DNA of 10,867 bases from an uncultured Clostridia bacterium (GTDB taxonomy: Bacteria > Bacillota > Clostridia > Oscillospirales > CAG-272), in contig CAJONA010000028.1 in assembly GCA_905235755.1 (NCBI GenBank), forward strand, positions 1 to 10,867. The letters are read 5' to 3'. Positions 1-5,929 of this stretch are shown here, piece after piece (the stretch's first letter is position 1; every line of letters begins with the position of its first letter). Made by a program: the position numbers and the translations under genes. Below the pieces are notes generated by a model that was given only the letters and a program-made list of their open reading frames with translations, ran no database searches and was not told where the DNA came from.

Positions 1-134
1 CGCGGCGCAGCAGTGCCTCGACCGAAAAAAGCGGAAAGTCCATATACTCATTATGGACTTTCTTGTCGGCGTAAAAAATATTAAAAAACTTTATCAAATG
101 CGGAAGTAAATAATGTTATTCTTGTACAATATAT
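1..134. other. Left edge, no confident gene
   Basis: No gene can be called with confidence here. Two frames stay open into the left window edge. On the plus strand a frame ends at the stop at 107-109 with a lysine-rich tail ending LYQMRK. On the minus strand a frame is open from about 115 to 1 and reads NIFYADKK followed by MDFPLFSVEALLRR. Neither has a ribosome binding site that would decide it, and both are short enough to be chance. If one is real, it is the end or start of a gene lying mostly outside the window, possibly a gene interrupted by the element to the right. Confidence 0.3.
34..62 (-). terminator. Hairpin, weak minus-strand terminator
   Basis: An 11-base perfect inverted repeat (34-44 with 52-62) encloses a 7-base loop. 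Read on the minus strand, the stem is followed after three bases by six T residues (plus-strand A run 25-30), which is the form of an intrinsic terminator. The stem has only four G/C pairs, and no minus-strand gene is known to end here, so it could equally be a recombination-associated or chance hairpin. Confidence 0.25.
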
Positions 135-266
135 ATGAGCGAGCGGGAAAAGACAGCGTTTTTCGCCAAAGACTGCAAAGAAGCGGCAAAAGATCCCGAA
201 TGCGAGATTTACGAGCCGCAGAACGAACAACCGAACATATCGGAGGAATATGACTATGATAGATAA
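135..266 (+). CDS. Possible 43-residue acidic mini-protein
   Basis: An ATG at 135 opens a 43-codon frame beginning MSEREKTAFFAKDCKEAAKD and ending EEYDYDR. The peptide is highly charged, with two cysteines (14 and 23) and an acidic, tyrosine-containing tail. The frame uses sensible codons, but no ribosome binding site precedes the ATG. A TACAAT at 125-130 could serve as a -10 box only for a nearly leaderless transcript, and no good -35 is present. Its 3' end overlaps the next mini-ORF by 11 bases. I do not recognise the family. It could be a genuine small gene of the mobile element or the tail of a decayed gene. Confidence 0.35.
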   Translation: MSEREKTAFFAKDCKEAAKDPECEIYEPQNEQPNISEEYDYDR

Positions 267-348
267 AATATATCAAAAAAACGGGAAACGGCGCGGAAAT
301 ATTTCCGTAGATCATCAATTTTTAATGTGTTTGGAGACAGATTCATGA
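256..348 (+). CDS. Possible 30-residue mini-protein, coupled
   Basis: A GGAGG sequence at 242-246 lies 9 bases before the ATG at 256. An in-frame ATG at 250 is only 3 bases from it and is less likely to be used. The peptide is 30 residues, starts MIDKIYQKNGKRRG, is basic at its N-terminal half and has no recognisable domain. Its stop codon TGA (346-348) overlaps the ATG of the next mini-ORF (345-347) in the ATGA arrangement typical of translational coupling. That arrangement and the strong ribosome binding site are the reasons to list it. A leader peptide or spacing translation unit is also possible. Confidence 0.35.
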   Translation: MIDKIYQKNGKRRGNISVDHQFLMCLETDS

Positions 349-413
349 ACACGGAATATTTTGCAAAAAGTATGTCAAGAGTAATCTCAAAGAAATGCGA
401 GGTGGATCTATGA
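345..413 (+). CDS. Possible 22-residue mini-protein, coupled
   Basis: A 22-codon frame (MNTEYFAKSMSRVISKKCEV, then DL) starts 8 bases after a GGAG at 333-336. It ends in a TGA at 411-413 that overlaps the ATG of the 67-residue gene at 410-412. It is therefore joined by ATGA overlaps on both sides. Nothing in the peptide itself points to a function. If real, it most likely serves to pass ribosomes to the downstream gene. Chance cannot be excluded at this length. Confidence 0.3.
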   Translation: MNTEYFAKSMSRVISKKCEVDL

Positions 414-613
414 CAAAGCAAAATGAAAAAGAGCCGGAGAAAATTGCGGTTGAGGAAGCATGGCTTTTGTATTTTAACAATTACCTGTTTGAGCACCGTT
501 TGATCAACGAGGACAAGCGAAACAGGATGGTCTCCGAAATCACGGCGCGCTTGCAAAACAAGGCAAGCCGCGCAAATTGCAATGATCATATTGACTTTCT
601 TAATAAAAAATGA
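410..613 (+). CDS. Small helical protein upstream of recombinase
   Basis: This 67-residue soluble protein has no membrane segment or signal peptide. The ATG at 410 is chosen because GAGGTGG (399-405) precedes it at good spacing; an in-frame ATG at 395 lies before that site and lacks one of its own. Residues 11-48 look helical and include the segment YFNNYLFEHRLINEDKRNRM, a pattern of two short amphipathic helices around a 'LI.E..R' turn, like small SHOCT-like proteins. I do not recognise the family firmly. Small genes of this sort commonly precede large serine recombinases in Firmicutes elements, so a role as accessory or directionality factor is an inference only. The recombinase promoter lies inside its last codons. 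Confidence 0.7.
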   Translation: MTKQNEKEPEKIAVEEAWLLYFNNYLFEHRLINEDKRNRMVSEITARLQNKASRANCNDHIDFLNKK

Positions 614-619
614 TACAAT
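591..619 (+). promoter_or_regulatory. Extended -10 promoter of recombinase
   Basis: TTGACT at 591-596 and TACAAT at 614-619 are separated by exactly 17 bases. A TG at 611-612 one base before the -10 box makes an extended -10 element. The TGA stop of the 67-residue gene supplies this TG. A second box, TATAAT, follows directly at 620-625 but has no matching -35. Transcription would start near 626, leaving a leader of about 57 bases before the recombinase ATG. Confidence 0.7.
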
Positions 620-644
620 TATAATAATGATATAACGAAATTTT

Positions 645-658
645 CGGGACTTGTCCCG
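645..658. promoter_or_regulatory. Palindrome in recombinase leader
   Basis: CGGGAC at 645-650 and GTCCCG at 653-658 form a 6-base perfect inverted repeat around two T residues. It lies between the predicted transcription start and the GGAG ribosome binding site (668-671). It could be a repressor operator, a leader hairpin limiting recombinase translation, or part of an attachment or binding site. The sequence does not distinguish these. Confidence 0.4.
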
Positions 659-682
659 TTACATAAAGGAGAAAAACAAATA

Positions 683-2455
683 ATGGATATTTACGACATC
701 CGAAAAGAAATGAAAACAAAACCGATATATAGTATCAATATGCGTGTGACGTTTTACGCGCGTGTGTCATCGGAAAGCGACGAGCAGTTGAATTCGCTCG
801 GCAACCAGGTATCGTATTATAAAGACTTTATCCAAAAAAACAAGGCGTGGACGTATGTGGACGGTTACATCGACGAGGGACTTTCGGGCATATCAACCAA
901 AAAACGCGAGAATTTCAACCGCATGATAGAAGACGGGAAAAACGGTTCATTTGATCTTATCATCACGAAAGAAATATCGCGCTTTGCGAGAAATACGCTC
1001 GATTCGCTGCAATACACAAGAGAACTTTTGAGATGCGGCGTCGGCGTTTTTTTCCAGAACGACAATATCAATACGCTTGACGAGGATAGTGAGCTGCGCT
1101 TGGCGATGATGTCGTCGATCGCGCAGGACGAACTCAGAAAGCTCTCTTCGCGTGTGAAATTCGGGCATCAGCAGGCGATCAAATCGAAAGTGGTGCTCGG
1201 AAACAGCAATATTTTCGGCTACCGCAAGGATGCGAAAAAGCTCGTGATCGACGAAAAAGAAGCACAGATGGTGCGCGAGCTGTATGAACTATACTCAACC
1301 GGGGAATACAGTTTAAAGCAGCTTGAAGCGTTGTTTTACGACAAAGGATACCGAAACCACAACGGCAACAAGATAATGCACAACACGATGTCGGGCATCA
1401 TTTCAAATCCCAAATACAAGGGCTATTACGTCGGCAACAAAGTCAAGGTGATAGATATGTTCACCAAAAAGCAGAAATTCCTTCCGCCGGAGGAATGGGT
1501 GATGTTCAAGGACGAAACGGGCGATATCGTTCCCGCCATCGTCTCCGAGGAGCTTTGGGAAAGAGCAAACGAAATTCTGCGCCGTCGGAGCGAGGACGTA
1601 AAGGGCAGGCAGGGCATATGCAACCACGCAAATCTGCTCACCGGGAAGCTTTACTGTACTTGTTGCGGTGAGGCATATTACCGCCGTGAGTCGAAGGACA
1701 AGACGGGCAAGATCAATTCCAAATGGGTGTGCTCCGGCAAAATAAAGAACGGCGCGTCGTCATGTCCGTCGTTTGCGATATACGAGGACGAAATAAAGCC
1801 GATCCTTTACGACGTGCTTTCAGACACGCAAGCCGACGCCGAAGCTCTCGCCGAAGAATATATCCAAATGTATCGCGCTCTTGAAACGGACGGCGATCTT
1901 AAAAAGCGGATCGATGCGCAAAACAAGATCATCACAGTCGCCGAAATGAAAAAGTCGAAGCTGCTCGAGCACAACGCCGCAGGCCGTATCTCCGATTCGG
2001 ATTTCATCGCAATGGTCGCCGAGTGCAACAAAGAGATAAGCGCCGCAAATGAAAAGATCAAAGAGCTCGAAGCGGAGCAAATGTCGAACAAAGAGTTTGA
2101 GGAACACTTAAATGAAATCCGCAAAGCGCTGAAGTGCGCGCAGGACGCGGCGTCCGACGGACTGATCACAAATGAGTTTGTGGCGAGGTATATCGATAAG
2201 ATTTTTGTCACTCCGACGGGCAAAGGGGAGGCGAAGCTCGACATCAAGATCTTCACGGGCTCGGAGACCGAAAAATACCTCAGAAAACTTGAAAATCGCG
2301 TGGGTCAAATCATCGGATCGTCTGACGCAACGCAAAAATCTCCCGAAATCTCGCAAAACGACCCAAAAAGCTCTCAAAATCTCACACGCGTTTCTATGGG
2401 TCACACGAGTAAGAAAATGATCGAGTCTTACGAGAATTCGATCAAAACAAGATAA
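683..2455 (+). CDS. Large serine recombinase (TnpX/TndX-like)
   Basis: This 590-residue site-specific recombinase would excise or integrate a mobile element by a double-strand cut with a serine-DNA link. The catalytic resolvase domain is about residues 20-168, with YARVSS placing the nucleophile at Ser29 and Arg27 beside it, and SRFARNT (99-105) supplying the conserved active-site arginines. A recombinase domain follows (about 175-305). A zinc ribbon has cysteines 325, 328, 350 and 361. A long coiled coil spans about 385-485 before the KIFVTP segment (506-511). The last 45-50 residues are Ser/Gln/Asn-rich and unlike the rest. The start at 683 is supported by GGAG 11 bases upstream, and all catalytic parts are intact. 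Its codons are richer in A than those of spoIIR downstream, consistent with transfer. Such genes usually lie at one end of their element. Confidence 0.95.
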   Translation: MDIYDIRKEMKTKPIYSINMRVTFYARVSSESDEQLNSLGNQVSYYKDFIQKNKAWTYVDGYIDEGLSGISTKKRENFNRMIEDGKNGSFDLIITKEISRFARNTLDSLQYTRELLRCGVGVFFQNDNINTLDEDSELRLAMMSSIAQDELRKLSSRVKFGHQQAIKSKVVLGNSNIFGYRKDAKKLVIDEKEAQMVRELYELYSTGEYSLKQLEALFYDKGYRNHNGNKIMHNTMSGIISNPKYKGYYVGNKVKVIDMFTKKQKFLPPEEWVMFKDETGDIVPAIVSEELWERANEILRRRSEDVKGRQGICNHANLLTGKLYCTCCGEAYYRRESKDKTGKINSKWVCSGKIKNGASSCPSFAIYEDEIKPILYDVLSDTQADAEALAEEYIQMYRALETDGDLKKRIDAQNKIITVAEMKKSKLLEHNAAGRISDSDFIAMVAECNKEISAANEKIKELEAEQMSNKEFEEHLNEIRKALKCAQDAASDGLITNEFVARYIDKIFVTPTGKGEAKLDIKIFTGSETEKYLRKLENRVGQIIGSSDATQKSPEISQNDPKSSQNLTRVSMGHTSKKMIESYENSIKTR

Positions 2456-2474
2456 AATAATCTTATGCCAAAAT

Positions 2475-2510
2475 AAACGGAGCGGTCAACGCTCCGTTTT
2501 GCTGTTTTTT
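2475..2510 (+). terminator. Intrinsic terminator after recombinase
   Basis: A 10-base perfect stem (2475-2484 with 2490-2499) has a 5-base loop. It is followed by four T residues at 2497-2500 and a run of six at 2505-2510. It begins 20 bases after the recombinase stop codon and should separate the element's transcripts from spoIIR. Confidence 0.8.
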
Positions 2511-2516
2511 GGAAAA

Positions 2517-2556
2517 ATTTACCTCGGCGCGAATAAAACCGCGCCGAGATGTAAAT
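2517..2556. repeat. Strong GC-rich hairpin before spoIIR
   Basis: CTCGGCGCG (2523-2531) pairs with CGCGCCGAG (2540-2548) across an 8-base A-rich loop. An outer ATTTAC/GTAAAT pair (2517-2522 with 2551-2556) extends the stem past a two-base bulge. No T run follows on the plus strand. On the minus strand it is followed by TAAATTTTTCC, so it may stop antisense transcription arriving from the spoIIR side. It may also belong to the end of the mobile element. Confidence 0.55.
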
Positions 2557-2597
2557 ACTCATTTTACCGTAAGGAATAACATTTTTGGGAGATATTT

Positions 2598-3182
2598 ATG
2601 AAACAGCTTATAATATTCGCGCTTCTTGTCGTGTTCGCCGTGACGCTTTGCGGCTTTATCCCGACGAGCGAAGATATGGAGATATACGACGATATCGTGC
2701 GCCTGCACGTGCTCGCCAATTCAGACGCCGAGGAGGATCAGAGCATAAAACTGCTCGTGCGCGACGCCGTGCTCGAAAAAATAAGCGGCATAACCGCCGG
2801 CGCGTCAGACGCCGACAGCGCCGCCGCGCTGATATCGGAGAATATTTGCGTGATACGCGATCTCGCGTCCGAGACGCTGCAAGATCTCGGCGTCGATATG
2901 CCGGTATCCGTTACGCTGTCCGAGGAATACTACCCGACGCGCAATTATGAGGACACGTCGCTTCCGGCCGGAAAATATACATCACTGCGCATAATGATCG
3001 GCGAGGCGGATGGGCAGAACTGGTGGTGCGTGCTCTATCCGGCGATATGCACTTCGAGCGCGAAAGCAAACGCCGTATTTAAACAAACGGGCTTTTCGAC
3101 CGAGCAGATAAACATTCTGACCGATAACGAAAAGCCTGTATACAAAATCAAATTCAAATTGCTCGAACTTATTTCCGGCTGA
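2598..3182 (+). CDS. spoIIR: Stage II sporulation protein R
   Basis: SpoIIR is made in the forespore under sigma-F and secreted into the intermembrane space. There it triggers the SpoIIGA protease to process pro-sigma-E in the mother cell. The 194-residue protein has an N-terminal hydrophobic secretion segment (about residues 3-20) and the family's conserved blocks: RLHVLANSD (35-43), the YPTR motif (112-115), LPAGKY (123-128) and GEADGQNWWCVLYP (135-148). GGGAG at 2587-2591 lies 6 bases before the ATG. The length is normal for the compact forms of the family. The gene stands alone behind the mobile-element segment and converges on the minus-strand operon, overlapping the phosphatase gene by 14 bases. 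No convincing sigma-F promoter was seen in the short upstream region. Confidence 0.93.
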   Translation: MKQLIIFALLVVFAVTLCGFIPTSEDMEIYDDIVRLHVLANSDAEEDQSIKLLVRDAVLEKISGITAGASDADSAAALISENICVIRDLASETLQDLGVDMPVSVTLSEEYYPTRNYEDTSLPAGKYTSLRIMIGEADGQNWWCVLYPAICTSSAKANAVFKQTGFSTEQINILTDNEKPVYKIKFKLLELISG

Positions 3183-4140
3183 GATCTCTTATATATTCCG
3201 TAATATATCCCTCGCGGACGCCCGCGAGGCTTATCACGGCGTTATCTATGCCGAGATACTCTGTTATTTTTTCGTATGCGAGCACGCCCGGAACTATCGA
3301 CGTCAGCCTTGAAGGGCATATCTTGCGCATCATCTTCGCACCGCCGTCGCCGTCTTTGACGACGGCTTTTGCTACCGCGTGAAATCTCGCCTTGTCCAAA
3401 ATATAGCCGTCGGTCTCGTCGGTGCGCTTTGTGAGAGCCGCGTCGATATTCGACAGCGCGCGCGCCGTTCCGCCGATGAGATACGCCGTTCCGCCGAAGT
3501 CTTTGAGCGGAGCGGCTTTTTCAAGTTCCGCCTCGACGTATTTTTTTATGTCGTCTCTTTCGCTCGCACTCGGGAACGGTTCGTTTTGGCGCGCGCCGCA
3601 GAAGCACCGCCAAAGACCGAGCGAGCCGATCGGCAGGCTGTAAACTGAACGGACGCCGCCGTTTTCGTAGGCGACAAATTCGGTGCTTCCGCCGCCCATG
3701 TCGATAACCACGCCGCGCGGCGCGAGCGTATCCTTGAAATGCTCTATCGTCGCGATATAGTCGTATTGTGCTTCGCTTTCGCCGCTTATCACCGAGATTT
3801 TCACGCCGAGCTTGTCATATAAACGCGCGATCACCTCGTCCGAATTTGAAATGCCGCGCAGGCTCGCCGTTGCGAACGCGGTAAACACGTCGCACGGCAT
3901 GCTGTTCGATCTTGCGAGATACTCGCGAAGCAGAGCGAACAACTTCCCTTCACCGTCGGCGTCGAGCTTGCCGTCCTCGACGTGTGCCGCAAGCCGGAGC
4001 ATCGCGCGCGACGACGAAATGACGGAAAAACTTCCCGTCATTTCGTCGATGGCGTAAATATTCATTCGCACGCTGTTTGATCCGATGTCGACTATCGACA
4101 CGGTGAGCGGCCCTTCGTGCAAAAATCTCGTTTCTTCCAT
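3169..4140 (-). CDS. Ppx/GppA family phosphatase
   Basis: This 323-residue member of the exopolyphosphatase / pppGpp phosphohydrolase family has the ASKHA fold. Visible motifs are VDIGSNSVRMNIY (17-29, phosphate loop 1), ATASLRGISNSDEV (90-103), ISGESEA (118-124, with the likely catalytic Glu121), VVIDMGGGSTEFV (144-156, phosphate loop 2), LIGGTARALS (221-230) and GVREGYITEY (307-316). It is the short form, lacking the C-terminal HD-like domain. Polyphosphate and pppGpp activities cannot be told apart from sequence. Its ATG lies 7 bases after the stop of the lyase gene with no clear ribosome binding site, so it is probably translationally coupled. An in-frame GTG 13 codons downstream, with GAAGGG before it, is an alternative start. 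No terminator follows before spoIIR. Confidence 0.9.
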   Translation of the reverse strand: MEETRFLHEGPLTVSIVDIGSNSVRMNIYAIDEMTGSFSVISSSRAMLRLAAHVEDGKLDADGEGKLFALLREYLARSNSMPCDVFTAFATASLRGISNSDEVIARLYDKLGVKISVISGESEAQYDYIATIEHFKDTLAPRGVVIDMGGGSTEFVAYENGGVRSVYSLPIGSLGLWRCFCGARQNEPFPSASERDDIKKYVEAELEKAAPLKDFGGTAYLIGGTARALSNIDAALTKRTDETDGYILDKARFHAVAKAVVKDGDGGAKMMRKICPSRLTSIVPGVLAYEKITEYLGIDNAVISLAGVREGYITEYIRDLSRK

Positions 4141-4147
4141 AGATATA

Positions 4148-5914
4148 TCAGTTGATCTTTGATAATTTGGTCGTCAGTTTTTTTGCCTTGACGTTAATTC
4201 GGTAAAGTTCAGTGCCATTCCACATACGCTGCTGCTGCGGCGACTGCGAGAGGTCGATCGAGTCGACATATATTCCGTCGTTTGAAGAAAATTCCACGTT
4301 GACGTTGTCAAGCATAACGCCGTTTTGCGTTGCTGTCGGCTTTATGTGCGTCAAAAAATGATACGTTACGTCGCCGTCCGTTTCCGTCTCATCGAAAACG
4401 ACGAGGCCGTGATCGTCGAGCGTGATCGTCCTGCGGCACACCGTTTTTATCGGGTACGCCCCGCCGTAGCTGACCGACGCGGTGTTGCCGTCCGCCGAAA
4501 AGCCGTCCGCGGCATATTCGCGTCCCGCCTCCTGCATAACGCCGCCGATGTCGGGCAGGTTGTGATACGACGACTGATTTGTCCATATCTTGTATCTTTT
4601 GGCGTTGAACGTTTCGCGTCTGTATTCCATCGGGCCCGAGTCGATTATGATCGGTTTTTTGTCGGCGTAAAAGACAAAATTTCCGATGTCGTTGTGGTTG
4701 TGGCTCTCGGCGTTGTGACCGCCTTTGAGCACCGCGACGTAGTCGCCCGCGCGGAGCACGGCGATATTGAGATCGCCGTAAAACGCGTTTTTCGGCAAAG
4801 CGTCGCCGTCGGCGTTGTACTCGGCACGGAACAGATTTTTGATATTACGGTACATAAAAAATTCGATGCCGTTGCCCGTTTCGAGCACGTCATATTTTTC
4901 AAGCACCTTTTTGCCGAACGCGACGAGCGTCCCGTCGCCCGTACACTTTCCCATACGGCAGACCATCTTGCCCGATATGTTCGTAAGATACGGACCGCAG
5001 TCCGCGAAATTGACGAAGAGCATCGTTTCGGGATCTATATTCATATCGACGATAAATCGGCACGCGCGGCGCATAAAATCGCCATGCGTAAAGTCGAGTT
5101 CACCGCCCGAAATATCGACAAGCGTCTCGCAAGCGTCAAAGAGCGACGCTATCGCGGCGTTCCAGTACGACGCGCCCTCGTTGCAGCCGCAGTCGTCGCC
5201 GTACGTTTCGACAAAGCGGTCGAGGTAAAACATCGAACGCGATATTATCGACATCTTTTTTTGCGTGTCGTGTACAAACACGCCGGTACAGAGCAAAATA
5301 TTGCTGATTATCCACGGCACCCAGTTGTTTATAAATCCGAACTGCCAGCGCATCTCGCGCATCTGATACGGCTTTATTATGCGGCGCTCTATCTCGTATT
5401 CGATGCGCTCGGGCAGGACTCCGTCCGTCGCCGCGCCGATCTCGCTTTTGAAAAAGTGATACAGCATCGACAGCGTGGCGGCAGTCGACGCGGAAAACAA
5501 GTCGACCTCTATCACTTCGTCCGTCGTGTCGGCGAGCGCACGTCCGCCGTAAACGTATCCGCGAGAGACGTTATGCGCCGGGATCACCCACGACGTCTCC
5601 TCGCATATCGCCCACGCGATGTCTACCATTTTGTCTATATATTTTTCGCATCCGCCGTAAAGCGCGCCGACGATAAGGTTTCCAAGCCGCCTGCGGCGCT
5701 CGTGGTAGTGATCCTCAAAGCGCTTGCGATTGCCCGTCTTGGCGTAATCCATATACATATTCGCCGTCAGCAAAATGAGCTTGTATTCAAGCGCCTCGTC
5801 CGCGAGGGCGAGCGCCTGCTCCTTGTATTTCGGATCGAGATCCTCAAGTTTTGGGCAAAATATCCCCGACATCTCTCTGTCGAGTTTGAATTTTTGAGTG
5901 CCGAAAAGTTGCAT
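4148..5914 (-). CDS. Heparinase II/III-like lyase
   Basis: This 588-residue protein has the architecture of heparinase II/III-type polysaccharide lyases: an alpha/alpha-toroid N-terminal half and a beta-sheet C-terminal half. The family signature is at 398-427, GGHNAESHNHNDIGNF followed by FYADKKPIIIDSG, and SSYHNLP is at 448-454. In the toroid, PAHN (112-115), NNWVPW (196-201) and GCNEGASYW (243-251) carry likely active-site His114, Asn196/197 and Tyr250. Such enzymes cleave uronic-acid linkages by beta-elimination. There is no signal peptide or membrane segment, so it should act in the cytoplasm on imported oligosaccharides. Substrate cannot be read from sequence; heparin is not implied. 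AGAGG precedes the ATG, 15 bases after the oxidoreductase gene. Confidence 0.88.
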   Translation of the reverse strand: MQLFGTQKFKLDREMSGIFCPKLEDLDPKYKEQALALADEALEYKLILLTANMYMDYAKTGNRKRFEDHYHERRRRLGNLIVGALYGGCEKYIDKMVDIAWAICEETSWVIPAHNVSRGYVYGGRALADTTDEVIEVDLFSASTAATLSMLYHFFKSEIGAATDGVLPERIEYEIERRIIKPYQMREMRWQFGFINNWVPWIISNILLCTGVFVHDTQKKMSIISRSMFYLDRFVETYGDDCGCNEGASYWNAAIASLFDACETLVDISGGELDFTHGDFMRRACRFIVDMNIDPETMLFVNFADCGPYLTNISGKMVCRMGKCTGDGTLVAFGKKVLEKYDVLETGNGIEFFMYRNIKNLFRAEYNADGDALPKNAFYGDLNIAVLRAGDYVAVLKGGHNAESHNHNDIGNFVFYADKKPIIIDSGPMEYRRETFNAKRYKIWTNQSSYHNLPDIGGVMQEAGREYAADGFSADGNTASVSYGGAYPIKTVCRRTITLDDHGLVVFDETETDGDVTYHFLTHIKPTATQNGVMLDNVNVEFSSNDGIYVDSIDLSQSPQQQRMWNGTELYRINVKAKKLTTKLSKIN

Positions 5915-5929
5915 ATCTACCTCTTTATA

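Noticed and set aside
2551..2582. Possible sigma-F promoter for spoIIR (TAAATA then GGAATAACAT)
   Set aside because: The GG and spacing roughly fit, but several conserved -10 positions are wrong and the predicted start would fall in the ribosome binding site.
2585..2950. Arginine-rich frame overlapping the start of spoIIR
   Set aside because: It is a frame-shifted reading of spoIIR with low-complexity RRR/ARAR composition and no family resemblance.
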